Source: Candidatus Korarchaeum sp. (GTDB lineage: Archaea > Korarchaeota > Korarchaeia > Korarchaeales > Korarchaeaceae). From it: 64,000 bases of DNA. How positions within the stretch are numbered: position 1 is the stretch's first letter; every line of letters begins with the position of its first letter. The notes below the pieces were generated by a model. It was not told the origin of the DNA. It did not search any database and was given only the letters and a program-made list of their open reading frames with translations. The stretch covers positions 124,001 through 188,000 of the forward strand of contig JAJHQZ010000002.1 in assembly GCA_020833055.1 (NCBI GenBank). Reading direction: 5' to 3'. This document shows, one piece after another, positions 25,761 to 35,532 of the stretch. A program made the position numbers and the translations under genes.

Positions 25761-27164
25761 TTAGGATAGGAGGAAAACTAAGTAATCCACCAGCCCAAGA
25801 CCGAGGACGACGGAGAGGATCCCAACTATCGCGAGTACGTATAGCTCAGGATCCTTTGAGCTCTCCCTAGCCCCCAGCTCAGGCGGGTTCGCGAAGTACA
25901 TGTACCTCAAAACCAATGCGTAATAACCTACGGATATCCCGCTGTTTATAACTCCCAGCAAGGCTAGCCATGGAGCTATGTCCATCACTGAGAAGAAGAT
26001 GTACATGAACTTGCTCCAGAAACCTATCAAGGGCGGCATACCCATGAGGCTCAATATTAGTATCGTGATCATTGATCCCGATAGCCTCATGATCCTCCCG
26101 GATCCCTTGAGCCCATCTAGAGTGAGCTCGAAGCCCTTCCTACTAAAGTAGCCGAGTCCCACGAATATCCCTATCTTAGCGAGCACATAAGTAGTTACCT
26201 GCAGCCCTATGGCTTGAAGAGCTAATTTCGTGGAGCCCAGGGCTGCGAAAGCTATAAGGAAGTACCCTGCTTGAGCTATGCTTGAGTACGCCATCATCCT
26301 CTGGACGTTCCTCTGGACAAGGGCAGCTAGATTCCCATAGAACATCGTGAGTATAGATAGGATAGCCATCGCTGCGAACCAGTAATCACTTATAGCCGGA
26401 ATTAGAGGTTGCAGAACTCTTATGAATGCTCCTATACTTATGAGCTTCACTACCCCTGAGACGAATGAGACTAAGAGTGGATTAGCGCCGCCGTAGACAT
26501 CTGGCAACCAAGCGTGGAAAGGGAAGACTCCCATCTTGAACCCTACTGCAGCTACTAATATGAGGACCCCTAGCACTAATATTTCCCTGAGTTGAGTCGC
26601 TACATAGCTTAACTGAATTAATTGGCTCTCCCTCGTCACCCCGAGGACGAGAGCGAAGCCGAAGATGAGGAGGGAGGATGAAGCCACGCCCATCAGGGAG
26701 TACTTAACGGAGGCCTCGAGGGATGCCTCATCCTTCCTCATGCCCACTATGACGTAGGAGGCTACAGCGACTAGGGCCCAGGAAGCTATGACTACGGAAG
26801 CGTCATTAGCGTAGAGGATGAAGAGGACTCCGAGTAGGGAGAGCAGGATGAGGGAGTAGAGGCTAGGAGCCGTGCTCCAGTCCTTAGCTTGAGATAGTGA
26901 GGCCAGCACAACTAAGAAGGAGCCGAAGGCTGCTATGGATGCTATGTAGGTCGATAGGGGATCTACCCTTATGAGTCCGCTGAACATAACCCCGCTCTCC
27001 CTCATGAGGAGAGCTAGGAGGATCATAGATGCTGCTGTAGATATTAGAGCTATGTAAGGGCCTGTCCTCACTCCTTTAAGGTAATCTATAGCCGGTATTA
27101 TGAGGCCAGCGGCTGAGAGGATCGCGAATATCGACCACATTATGAGCTCCATCATCCCACCCAC
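25761..27164 (-). CDS. nuoN: Complex I antiporter-like subunit N
   Basis: 467 residues, about 14 membrane helices. Mrp-type antiporter family, one of three proton channels of the membrane arm. The TM7 lysine and following motif are visible (VGFKMGVFPFHAWLPDVY). The TM5 glutamate conserved in NuoL, NuoM and NuoN is missing: the segment reads ASWALVAVASYVIVG, with Ala130 where NuoL and NuoM here have Glu. Last gene of the operon; it overlaps nuoL by 13 bases. Confidence 0.88.
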   Translation of the reverse strand: MGGMMELIMWSIFAILSAAGLIIPAIDYLKGVRTGPYIALISTAASMILLALLMRESGVMFSGLIRVDPLSTYIASIAAFGSFLVVLASLSQAKDWSTAPSLYSLILLSLLGVLFILYANDASVVIASWALVAVASYVIVGMRKDEASLEASVKYSLMGVASSSLLIFGFALVLGVTRESQLIQLSYVATQLREILVLGVLILVAAVGFKMGVFPFHAWLPDVYGGANPLLVSFVSGVVKLISIGAFIRVLQPLIPAISDYWFAAMAILSILTMFYGNLAALVQRNVQRMMAYSSIAQAGYFLIAFAALGSTKLALQAIGLQVTTYVLAKIGIFVGLGYFSRKGFELTLDGLKGSGRIMRLSGSMITILILSLMGMPPLIGFWSKFMYIFFSVMDIAPWLALLGVINSGISVGYYALVLRYMYFANPPELGARESSKDPELYVLAIVGILSVVLGLGLVDYLVFLLS

Positions 27165-29224
27165 ATCACCAACAGCAACACCAATAGGAGGCCCAAGACG
27201 AATATCGTGAGATAGTGGTTCACCAGCCCTGTCTGAATCCTCCTGAAGAAGGATCCGAGGGAGGTGAATCCTCTCACGACCCTCTCATGGTAGGTATCAT
27301 CCACTACCTCCGTCTCGAAGTACTTGAAGCCGAAGTAACTGAGCCACTCCGTGAGCTTTGGTATTAGGGTATGGTAGAACCCATCTATTATCAGCGAGTC
27401 GAAGTACTTGAAGACGTTCCTGGACAGCCAGGAGAAGGATCCCACTATCGCTTTGTAATATAGGGCATTTATGTACCACCTATCGTAGAGGAAGTCGTGA
27501 ATAGCCTTCCCAAGAGAGCTGCTCCTCATCGAGGATATACTTCTGAGACCTCCCTCAGTCAAGTAGAGGGATAGAGCCACTATTATGCCCAAGGAGACGA
27601 TGCTTAGGGATGATATCAGGAGCTCTGGATCCAAGTGCAGCTCCGGATGGAACTCCTCATGAATCCCTATGACTCTCATCACCATCCCGGAGAGTAAGCT
27701 AGTCCCTAGGATGGGCCAGAGCATCCCTAGGAGGAAGGATATTAGAGCTAAGATCAGGTAGGGAAGTAGCATTATGGGATGGGCTTCGTGAGCGTGATGG
27801 GCTCTCCCGATTATGAAAGTCCTTATCAATAGTCTGGTGGAGTAGAAAGCAGTGAGGCCAGCTGTTATGAGGCCTAGAATGTAAGCGATGTATATCCCGG
27901 AGTCCTTAGCCACTTCTAGCACCATGTCCTTCGTCCAGAACCCCATGAATGGTGGTATTCCCATTAAACTCAGGGCAGCGAGGCTAATGGATAGGAAGGA
28001 CCATCTCATGAACTTCCAGAGGCCGCCCATATCGTCTATGAACCTAGAGTGCACGGCATGTATCATCGCACCAGCTACGAGGAAGAGGGATGCTTTGAAT
28101 ATAGCGTGACTCATAAGATGGGAGAAGCCGGCTAGGAAGCCCAATGGAAACTCTGTTATTAGGCCAGCAGCCCCTAAAGCTAGGAACATGTAACCGAGTT
28201 GAGATGCAGTTGAGAAAGCCAATATTAGCTTCAACTCCCTCGAGACTAGAGCTTGCGATGCCATCAGGAACGCTGTGAATGCCCCTATTATAGCTACAAC
28301 TGAGAAGAAGCCATGGACTTGACTCTCAGCTATGGGGACTTCGTGAGCAGCTAGCACGAATATGGGGGAGAACCTGAGCAAGAAGTAGACTCCGGCTTTC
28401 ACCATAGTCGCTGCGTGTATTAAAGCGCTGACTGAAGTCGGGCCTGTCATAGCTGTAACTAACCACTCGTGGAACGGGAATTGAGCTGATTTAGCGAAAG
28501 CCCCCAGGGAGAATATCAGTAGGAAGGGGAGGAGCAGGCCTCTCTCAGCCATAGGTCCAGCCCAATCAGCGACCCTCTCCGAGATTTCTATTATTGAGAA
28601 GCTCTTAGTGAAGTAGTAGAGGACCCCTATCCCGGCTATGAAGCCGACATCCCCTAACCTCGTGAAGACTATTGCTCTGAGCCCGCTGTGGCTCGGTGTG
28701 AACCACATCGGGGTTCCGAAAGCCTTCCTCCCTATATCTCCGACGCATCTCTCCTCCTCATCAGTGTACCAGTGGCCTATGAGGGCGTAAGAAGCTAATC
28801 CAGTTCCCTCCCATCCCAGGAACATGGTAATTAAATTATCGGCCAGGACCAAGAGGAGCATGCTACCGACGAAGAAATCGAAGAAGAACCAGTATCTCGT
28901 TAGCCCTGGGTCCCCTTCCATATACTTCAGGCTGTAAGCAGCTATTAAGAAGCTCAACCATGAGACTATCAGCGACATGAACCCACTCAATGAATCCACG
29001 TAAGTCCCAAGGGATATTCCCAGCGATGGTACCCATTGATAGCTCATGTGAATGGGCTCCCCGGCCCTAAGGAATTCCTGAAGTGAGAGAGTGGAGAAGA
29101 GGGCCGAGGCTAGTATCGCTAGTACGGCTATTATGTCCCTCGCCTTCCCCCTCAGGATCAGGGAGAGCAGAGCGCCGATGAAGGGGAGGGACCAAGTCAG
29201 GAGGGCGTAATCCATAGCTTTCAC
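27152..29224 (-). CDS. nuoL: Complex I antiporter-like subunit L
   Basis: 690 residues with the long C-terminal extension that forms the lateral helix of the membrane arm. The TM5 glutamate (MFLGWEGTGLASY) and TM7 lysine (GAFAKSAQFPFHEWL) are present, as is SALIHAATMVKAG. It follows nuoM with a four-base overlap. The start may be ATG 29224 or the second ATG at 29215. Confidence 0.94.
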   Translation of the reverse strand: MKAMDYALLTWSLPFIGALLSLILRGKARDIIAVLAILASALFSTLSLQEFLRAGEPIHMSYQWVPSLGISLGTYVDSLSGFMSLIVSWLSFLIAAYSLKYMEGDPGLTRYWFFFDFFVGSMLLLVLADNLITMFLGWEGTGLASYALIGHWYTDEEERCVGDIGRKAFGTPMWFTPSHSGLRAIVFTRLGDVGFIAGIGVLYYFTKSFSIIEISERVADWAGPMAERGLLLPFLLIFSLGAFAKSAQFPFHEWLVTAMTGPTSVSALIHAATMVKAGVYFLLRFSPIFVLAAHEVPIAESQVHGFFSVVAIIGAFTAFLMASQALVSRELKLILAFSTASQLGYMFLALGAAGLITEFPLGFLAGFSHLMSHAIFKASLFLVAGAMIHAVHSRFIDDMGGLWKFMRWSFLSISLAALSLMGIPPFMGFWTKDMVLEVAKDSGIYIAYILGLITAGLTAFYSTRLLIRTFIIGRAHHAHEAHPIMLLPYLILALISFLLGMLWPILGTSLLSGMVMRVIGIHEEFHPELHLDPELLISSLSIVSLGIIVALSLYLTEGGLRSISSMRSSSLGKAIHDFLYDRWYINALYYKAIVGSFSWLSRNVFKYFDSLIIDGFYHTLIPKLTEWLSYFGFKYFETEVVDDTYHERVVRGFTSLGSFFRRIQTGLVNHYLTIFVLGLLLVLLLVMWVG

Positions 29225-30744
29225 CCTAGCAGGGAGCTCAATGACCTTACCATCGGATCTATCAGGAGCTGAGGTACCAAGAAGAGCAGTAAGCCCATGG
29301 CCGCTATAACTATCATTGGCAGTAAGAGGTCGTAACCAGCTTCCTTAGCGTGCTCAGATGCCTCTGATTCTTGGCCGAAGAAGATCCTCCTCATCGTCAC
29401 GAAAGAATATGCTGTTGACAATCCTATGCCAACTAGGAGAAGCGATACTATCAGAGTGAATTGGCCTATCCTCATCGCTAGATCTGAGACGCCAGCCAAT
29501 ATGAGTATCTCGCTCCAGAGGCCCAAGGATGGCGGTACCCCTGTTATGTGCATGAACCCTATTAACGCTAGAGCCGCTGTAATTGGCATCTTAGTTGCCA
29601 GGCCTCCCATCTTTGAGATGCTCCTGAGACCGTGGAGTTGAGTTATCAGGACTCCCGCTGTTGCGAAGAGAAGTGCTTTGCCCACAGCGTGAGCAGCGTA
29701 ATGGAGGAGGGCGCCCGCCATCCCCATGGAGGTGACGCTAGCTATACCCATCAGCAGGTACCCCATCTGGGAGACGCTGGAGTAAGCCAGGAACCTCTTG
29801 AAGTCATCTTGAGCTAGAGCCATCAGACCTCCATAGATTATCGTGAGCAGAGCTAGCCCTAGGAGATAGGGGGATATGGAAGCGAAATCCGATGGGAATA
29901 GGACGTAAGCTATCCTTATGAGCGCATAACCAGCTATCCCTATCAAGTTCGGGGAAAGGAGAGCTGATACAGGCGTTGGAGCCTCAGCATGGGCATAGGG
30001 CAGCCATATATGGACCCCGAAGACTGCCATCTTCACGAAGAGACCTATTAGGATCGCTATGAAGACTGACATCCTCATCGCTTCCGGCAGGAGTTCACCT
30101 AAGCCCATATTGGCCACTCCCTTAATCGGGTTGAAGAAATCGAAAGTCCTAGCATTGAGTCCGAGTAAAAGGACTCCTATCAGAAATGCTAAAGCCCCTA
30201 CATGCGTCCAGATTAAGTAGAGGAGGGCTATCCTCTCCCTCCTACCGTAACCGTAGAAAGCTATGAGGAGGAAGCTGGGGAGGAGTGAGACCTCTAAGAA
30301 GAGGTAGAATTCCACTAAGTTAGTCGATAGGACAGTTCCCATCATAGCGGCTGAGAACATAACGTAAAGCATGAAGTATATACCCCAGCTAGCCGGTCTC
30401 TGCCCTTCCCTCTCCATCTCCTCGAACCTGTGCTCCATGTACCTCAGCGAGTAGATCGATATCATAGAAGTGACGACACCTATCGAGAGAGCTACTGGAG
30501 CCGATATCGGATCTAAGAGCATAGAGAAGTTCCCTAGCGTGGGATTAGATAGTACTACGGGATCTAAGACAGGTTCCCTCAATCCTGATATGAAGGAGAG
30601 CCATATCACGGCTGCGAGCGGTATCAGGAGAAGTATCGTGGATATTATAGTGAGCTCCCTCTTCCCCTTCAAAAACGGGAGGAATAGGGAGGCTAGTATG
30701 GGTATAACTACTGAGAGGAATAATACCGGGACATTCAGGATCAT
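29221..30744 (-). CDS. nuoM: Complex I antiporter-like subunit M
   Basis: 507 residues, 14 membrane helices predicted by eye. The channel residues are kept: glutamate in FYLFLEVSLLPSF and lysine in GLFVKMAVFGVHIWLPYAHAE. SALLSPNLIGIAGY follows. It is four bases from nuoK and overlaps nuoL. Proton translocation is expected. Confidence 0.94.
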   Translation of the reverse strand: MILNVPVLFLSVVIPILASLFLPFLKGKRELTIISTILLLIPLAAVIWLSFISGLREPVLDPVVLSNPTLGNFSMLLDPISAPVALSIGVVTSMISIYSLRYMEHRFEEMEREGQRPASWGIYFMLYVMFSAAMMGTVLSTNLVEFYLFLEVSLLPSFLLIAFYGYGRRERIALLYLIWTHVGALAFLIGVLLLGLNARTFDFFNPIKGVANMGLGELLPEAMRMSVFIAILIGLFVKMAVFGVHIWLPYAHAEAPTPVSALLSPNLIGIAGYALIRIAYVLFPSDFASISPYLLGLALLTIIYGGLMALAQDDFKRFLAYSSVSQMGYLLMGIASVTSMGMAGALLHYAAHAVGKALLFATAGVLITQLHGLRSISKMGGLATKMPITAALALIGFMHITGVPPSLGLWSEILILAGVSDLAMRIGQFTLIVSLLLVGIGLSTAYSFVTMRRIFFGQESEASEHAKEAGYDLLLPMIVIAAMGLLLFLVPQLLIDPMVRSLSSLLG

Positions 30745-30748
30745 GATT

Positions 30749-31060
30749 TTACCCCCTGAATCTCCTCAACTCGTACGTATCCAGGGTCCCCCTCATCCTG
30801 AACATCATTATAGCTATCGAGACTATGACACCGACCTCCGCGGCCGATAGGGATATCGATATTATAGCGATAGCCCCTCCTATCGGCCCGTAACTCGCAT
30901 CCAAGGAGGCTAGGGAGAGGAGGGACAGAAGGGCTGCATTAAAAATTATCTCGGCTGAGAGGAGCATCCTTATCATATTCCTCCTAGTCAGGAGACCGTA
31001 TATACCGAAGGACAGGAGAACGGCTGATAATATGAGGTACCAATATGCTTCCATAATCAC
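30749..31060 (-). CDS. nuoK: Complex I subunit K
   Basis: 103 residues, three membrane helices, the normal length. Both conserved buried glutamates are present (MLLSAEIIFNAA and LSAAEVGVIVSI), as needed in the E-channel next to NuoH. It overlaps nuoJ by four bases. Confidence 0.94.
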   Translation of the reverse strand: MIMEAYWYLILSAVLLSFGIYGLLTRRNMIRMLLSAEIIFNAALLSLLSLASLDASYGPIGGAIAIISISLSAAEVGVIVSIAIMMFRMRGTLDTYELRRFRG

Positions 31061-31539
31061 ACCTCCCTTCTAGCTAGAGTTATCGCTTCGATGAGGGTCG
31101 TAACTAATGCGAGAGTCGCTATGAGGAGGGCCAACCAGTACCTCTCTATCAGGAGGGATGTGAGGCCCCTGAACTCCAAGTAGAATGAGGGCCTCCCTAT
31201 CGGAACCATGAGGATGCTTGAGAGAACTAGAATCATAAGCACTATGGAAGCGACTGCTAGAGCCCTTATCCCGGGCTCTACTGTGGGAGCTTCCCTCATC
31301 ATAACGAGCGAGAACAGTATGAAAGTGACAGCTGCGCCTACGTAAACGACTAGATGGAATAGAGCTATTATGGGGAAGCCCAAGAGAGTGAACAATATGG
31401 AGTTAGCTATACCGAGCATAGAGAGGAAGAAAGCCGAGTAAACTATGGATCTGTGGAAGACTATCAGTGCTGAGGATATTAAAGCTAGAGCCGAGGATAG
31501 GAGGAATATCATAAAGTTAGGATCGATCTGAAGGTTCAT
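31057..31539 (-). CDS. nuoJ: Complex I subunit J
   Basis: 160 residues with five membrane helices. The pattern FHLVVYVGAAVTFILFSLVMM in TM3 matches the pi-bulge helix of NuoJ, with the family's tyrosine. It overlaps nuoI by 23 bases and nuoK by four. Confidence 0.9.
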   Translation of the reverse strand: MNLQIDPNFMIFLLSSALALISSALIVFHRSIVYSAFFLSMLGIANSILFTLLGFPIIALFHLVVYVGAAVTFILFSLVMMREAPTVEPGIRALAVASIVLMILVLSSILMVPIGRPSFYLEFRGLTSLLIERYWLALLIATLALVTTLIEAITLARREV

Positions 31540-32014
31540 ATACTATCCCCCTCCTCTCATCCAATATCGCTTTAACCTTCCTGGGCTCCCTATCGTAAAC
31601 GGGCTTGGGGACGCCCTTACTGAACTCCTGGGGAGGATATATCTGCTCCTCGTACGTGTAATAAGCTACATCGTGAACCTTCGTGAACCTCAATGAGTTA
31701 GTAGGACATATATCCACGCAGAAACCGCAGAAAACGCACCTAGTATAATTTATCCCGGGCCTCTTAACGACCTTCCCCTCCCTCTCAGATTCCTCCTTGG
31801 ATACGTACATCTTCATGGCATCAGCCGGACATACCATAGCGCAGAGGGAGCACTTTATACAGGAATCCCAATCGTACTCTATCATCCCCCTGTAATTCTC
31901 TGGAAGGTCCTCTATCTCATCAGGGTACATTATAGTCAATCTAGGCCCTAAGAAGAGGTACTTCATCCCGGTGAATATCGCCCTGAGATGCCTAAATGTC
32001 CTCTCAACTTGCAA
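31517..32014 (-). CDS. nuoI: Complex I 2x4Fe-4S subunit I
   Basis: 165 residues. Two ferredoxin-type clusters are bound by C-x2-C-x2-C-x3-C motifs: CIKCSLCAMVCP and CVFCGFCVDICP. They carry electrons toward NuoB. As no NuoEFG genes are found, this subunit is the likely docking point for an outside donor such as ferredoxin. It overlaps nuoH by 11 bases. Confidence 0.95.
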   Translation of the reverse strand: MQVERTFRHLRAIFTGMKYLFLGPRLTIMYPDEIEDLPENYRGMIEYDWDSCIKCSLCAMVCPADAMKMYVSKEESEREGKVVKRPGINYTRCVFCGFCVDICPTNSLRFTKVHDVAYYTYEEQIYPPQEFSKGVPKPVYDREPRKVKAILDERRGIVYEPSDRS

Positions 32015-33008
32015 ACCTCACACCTCCCATTATCAGGACTAATGATAGCAGGATGGACAGTATGGATAGGGGGAAAGCTATCCTCCATCCTATGTTCACA
32101 GCTTGATCTATCCTGAACCTCGGATAGACAGCCCTGAGGAAGGCTCCGAAGGCTACTAATATGAATGCCTTCAGGAATAGCAAGCCTCCGGAGATGAAGG
32201 GATCTGGGGACGGGGATGGGTTCCAACCACCTAAGAAGAGTATTGAGTAGATCAAGCTCAATACGTATAGCTTTATGTAAGATGCACCCATCACCAATCC
32301 ATAGATTATCCCACTGTACTCAGTGTAAGGCCCCGCTACTATCTCGCTCTCAGCCTCTGGTATCTCGAACGGGAACTTAGATGTAGACATGTAAATCAAT
32401 ACTAGCATGTTGGCTGCAGCTATCGGGTTCAGGAAGACCCCCCATATCCTTCTCTGGGCTTCAGCTATCTCAACGAGGTCCAGCGAGTTGTAGAGTACGG
32501 CCATAGAGAGGGCGGAGAGGAATATCGGTGTCTCATATGAGGTCACTAGATAGCCCTCTCTAACGCTCCCTATCAGCGAGAACTTATTGTTACTAGCCCA
32601 TCCCATTATCAGAGTGAAGATAGGGGCTAACGTCGTCAGGGCGAGGGCTATTAAGAGGGAGAGGTCACTCCTGAAAGCGTAGTATGTGGGGCTGATCGGT
32701 ATTATGATTAAGGGGAGGTAAGCTAGGCCGAAAAGGAAGGCAGGGGTTAATAAGAAGGCCGCTTTATCCACTTCCTTAGGTATTATCGGTTCTTGGAAGA
32801 GGTACCTGAGTAAATCAGCTACAGTCTGTATAACTCCTCCCAAGGGTTTCAGTACGTAGAGCGGACCGTATCTGAGCTGCACTTTAGCTGCTATCTTCCT
32901 CTCGAGCCATATTATTATGAGCAGCAGGACGAAGGCAGCTATAAGACCAGGGAAAACCAAGGGAATGAATATATATGGCTGTAATAAGAGATCGATTATG
33001 CTCATCAT
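32004..33008 (-). CDS. nuoH: Complex I subunit H
   Basis: 334 residues, eight membrane helices. Forms the quinone chamber. The acidic loop SKFPFEIPEAESEIVAGPYTEYSG is typical of NuoH; IWLERKIAAKVQLRYGP is the N-terminal signature. It overlaps nuoD by four bases. Confidence 0.95.
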   Translation of the reverse strand: MMSIIDLLLQPYIFIPLVFPGLIAAFVLLLIIIWLERKIAAKVQLRYGPLYVLKPLGGVIQTVADLLRYLFQEPIIPKEVDKAAFLLTPAFLFGLAYLPLIIIPISPTYYAFRSDLSLLIALALTTLAPIFTLIMGWASNNKFSLIGSVREGYLVTSYETPIFLSALSMAVLYNSLDLVEIAEAQRRIWGVFLNPIAAANMLVLIYMSTSKFPFEIPEAESEIVAGPYTEYSGIIYGLVMGASYIKLYVLSLIYSILFLGGWNPSPSPDPFISGGLLFLKAFILVAFGAFLRAVYPRFRIDQAVNIGWRIAFPLSILSILLSLVLIMGGVRFAS

Positions 33009-34174
33009 CTATCAGCCTCCGGAGGGAAGTAATCCAAGCTACCGTAAATCGCGGGGATATCAGCTACTCTAGCTCCCTTAGTCAAATGCTCGAATAATAT
33101 CACATTCCTGAATGATGGAGTGACCATCCTCAATCTATATGGGCTGAGCTTCCCATCGCTTATCACATGGAAGACTACTTCTCCCCTCCCACCTTCGACT
33201 CTGGAGATAGCTTCCCCAGCCGGGACCCTGAGGTTCGCGAATACAGAGGGGAACTTGACTATCCCTTTCTGCTTCATATCCTCCCTCAGTTTAGGCGGTA
33301 TCAATTTCTCATAACTTTCATGAAGTATTGGGCCCTCAGGTATCTCTCTTAGGACCTGTCTTATTATCTTGATGCTCTCCATTATCTCCCTGACCCTGAC
33401 CATAACTCTAGCGTAACAATCCCCTTCTTTCTCCGTGATAACTTCGAAGTCCAGATATGGATAAGCTGCATAAGGCTCAGCCCTCCTGACGTCGTAAGCA
33501 ACACCGCTAGCCCTCAGATTGGGTCCCGTCACCCCGAGCTTTATCGCATCCTCCCTGCTAAGCACACCAACGCCCTCTAATCTAGCCCTGACGACTGGGT
33601 TGTTGAAGTATATATCGAAGTAGTCCTTCATCCTGCCTTCCAGATACTTCAGAGCCCTCTCAGCTCTCTCAGCGAACCCCTTCGGGAGGTCCCTCCTCAC
33701 CCCGCCGGGTATTATGTAGGAGTAAGTCAGCCTAGCTCCAGTCAGCTCCTGGGCTAATTCTAGGAAGGGCTCCCTATCCCCGAAGCACCACATATATGCT
33801 GTTGATGAACCTATCATTACTCCATGAATTCCTAAGCCATAGAGATGGCTGTGGATCCTATTTATCTCAGCTAGCAGCGTCCTCAAGTACTTAGCTCTCT
33901 CCGGGGGATCTATACCAAGGAGCTTCTCTAGCGCCATGACGTATGCTAAGTTATTAGCAGTAGTATCTGCTAGGGAGGGCCTCTCAATAAGTGGAATTAT
34001 CTGGAGGAACTTCTTTACCTCAGCTAGCTTCTCAACAGATCTGTGGACATAACCTATGTTTGGCCTCAGCTCTACCACTATATCGCCATCTACCTTAGCT
34101 ACGAGCCTCATATGCCCAGAAGCTGGATGCTGAGGACCTATCAGGAGTTCCAAAGTCCTCTCCTCTAAGCTCAT
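33005..34174 (-). CDS. nuoD: Complex I 49-kDa subunit D
   Basis: 389 residues. Related to the large subunit of NiFe hydrogenases, but the two CxxC nickel ligands are absent, so it is the quinone-reducing form. GPQHPASGHMR near the start holds the His of the quinone site; NIGYVHRSVEKLAE and GIHGVMIGSS follow; the end is PPEADR. Four-base overlaps link it to nuoC and nuoH. Confidence 0.95.
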   Translation of the reverse strand: MSLEERTLELLIGPQHPASGHMRLVAKVDGDIVVELRPNIGYVHRSVEKLAEVKKFLQIIPLIERPSLADTTANNLAYVMALEKLLGIDPPERAKYLRTLLAEINRIHSHLYGLGIHGVMIGSSTAYMWCFGDREPFLELAQELTGARLTYSYIIPGGVRRDLPKGFAERAERALKYLEGRMKDYFDIYFNNPVVRARLEGVGVLSREDAIKLGVTGPNLRASGVAYDVRRAEPYAAYPYLDFEVITEKEGDCYARVMVRVREIMESIKIIRQVLREIPEGPILHESYEKLIPPKLREDMKQKGIVKFPSVFANLRVPAGEAISRVEGGRGEVVFHVISDGKLSPYRLRMVTPSFRNVILFEHLTKGARVADIPAIYGSLDYFPPEADR

Positions 34175-34641
34175 GCATCTATCCCCTCCACCTTGACTTT
34201 GAACTCCTTCCTCAGAGGGGGTATTCCCTCGTAACTCTCAGGTAGGAGGAGCCTCTCCCCCATCCTCGGGTTCCCCTCGAACTCTATACCCATCAGATCA
34301 TGTTCCTCATGCTCCTGGTAGAGGACACTAGGCCAAACACTTAGGAGGGAGCTCATTCTCGGATCATCATATGGAAGGGAGGTCCTAAGGCTCACTAGGA
34401 AGTATGAGAGAGGCGCTTCATATGAAGATGCTATGTAAATGACTTCGAACCTCTCCCCCGGGTAATCCACGGCAGTCACGGATTTGACGTGATCGAATCC
34501 CATCCTCTTGAGCTTCTCAGCCACTTCGACGATCTTATCCCTGCTGACCTTCACATCTATTACATTGGGTCCCCTAACTGAGATCTCGGCTATTCCCCTG
34601 AGTTCCTCCTCAATTTTAATTTTCAGATCCTCAATCCTCAT
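34171..34641 (-). CDS. nuoC: Complex I 30-kDa subunit C
   Basis: 156 residues, the separate (unfused) form. The motif YPSE-like DYPGERFEVIYIASS and the C-terminal HEEHDLMGIEFEGNPRMGERLLLPE are NuoC signatures. Overlaps nuoB by 11 and nuoD by four bases. Confidence 0.93.
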   Translation of the reverse strand: MRIEDLKIKIEEELRGIAEISVRGPNVIDVKVSRDKIVEVAEKLKRMGFDHVKSVTAVDYPGERFEVIYIASSYEAPLSYFLVSLRTSLPYDDPRMSSLLSVWPSVLYQEHEEHDLMGIEFEGNPRMGERLLLPESYEGIPPLRKEFKVKVEGIDA

Positions 34642-35155
34642 ACTTCACCAGCTCCCCTCTCCTTATCTTCCTCTGGAGCATTATTATCGCTTGAGCGACG
34701 GCCTCGGGCCTGGGTGGGCATCCAGGTATGAAGACATTGACCGGTAGTATGTCCATGGGCCTCACTATGTTATAGCTATTCCAGAATATCCCCCCATCTA
34801 TCGCACAAGCCCCCATCCCGATGACGAACTTCGGCTCAGGCATCTGCTCGTAAACCCATATCGCAGCTTCAGCCATCTTCTTGCTCAGAGTCCCCTCGAT
34901 GAAGAGGAGGTTGCACTGCCTTATCCCTATGAATGGGAGGAATCCCAGCCTCTCAGTATCGTACTTAGACGCTGCTGAAGCTGCAAATTCAGCCCCGCAG
35001 CATGCTGTCGTGAAGTGAACGGGCCAGAGTGAGAAAGCTATCCCCCAATCCCTGAGGTCCCTTATGGGCCTCTTATTAACGAGCCAAGCTGCTGCCTTCC
35101 TAGCGGATCTCTCTAAGTTACCTATCAAGATGGAGCCCTCTAGGGCGCAGACCAT
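34631..35155 (-). CDS. nuoB: Complex I Fe-S subunit B
   Basis: 174 residues. Binds the terminal N2 cluster: ACCGAE, GMGACA and IPGCPPRPEA contain the four ligands, including the adjacent cysteines. An additional cysteine (RQCNLLFIEGT) is found where RQADVLIVAGT is common. Overlaps nuoA by 16 bases. Confidence 0.95.
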   Translation of the reverse strand: MVCALEGSILIGNLERSARKAAAWLVNKRPIRDLRDWGIAFSLWPVHFTTACCGAEFAASAASKYDTERLGFLPFIGIRQCNLLFIEGTLSKKMAEAAIWVYEQMPEPKFVIGMGACAIDGGIFWNSYNIVRPMDILPVNVFIPGCPPRPEAVAQAIIMLQRKIRRGELVKYED

Positions 35156-35532
35156 AGTTCCAGCCTCCTCGCTGAGTGCAACCCGAAGATCAACGGAGGG
35201 ATCATCAGTCCCAAGATCCCTGTGAAGAGGAGGAGAGCACTCAAGGGATACTTATAGCTCTCCAAGAGGAAGAGGAATGAGTATATCATTATGGGCTCTA
35301 TAGTGAGGAAGAGGAGGAGAAATGGATAATATTGCATCATCAATAACCCTCTAGCCCTCCCTACAGGAGGGTTAGCGCACTCATACCTCTCCCTCTTCTT
35401 GGGGAAATCCCTAGATGGTGAGATAATTTTCCCAAGAGCTATGCCTATGATTCCCAAACCTATCCCTAAAATAAGGCCTATTGAGAATGTCACTAACACT
35501 AATAGCCCCTGTGAAGTAGATGTTATATCCAT
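35140..35532 (-). CDS. nuoA: Complex I subunit A
   Basis: 130 residues with three membrane helices; YECANPPVGRARG corresponds to the conserved loop with a cysteine at the quinone site. First gene of the 11-gene operon. A TATA box GTTTTTAAC (35564-35572, minus strand) lies some 35 bases before the ATG, predicting a leader of about 11 bases. Confidence 0.9.
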   Translation of the reverse strand: MDITSTSQGLLVLVTFSIGLILGIGLGIIGIALGKIISPSRDFPKKRERYECANPPVGRARGLLMMQYYPFLLLFLTIEPIMIYSFLFLLESYKYPLSALLLFTGILGLMIPPLIFGLHSARRLELWSAP

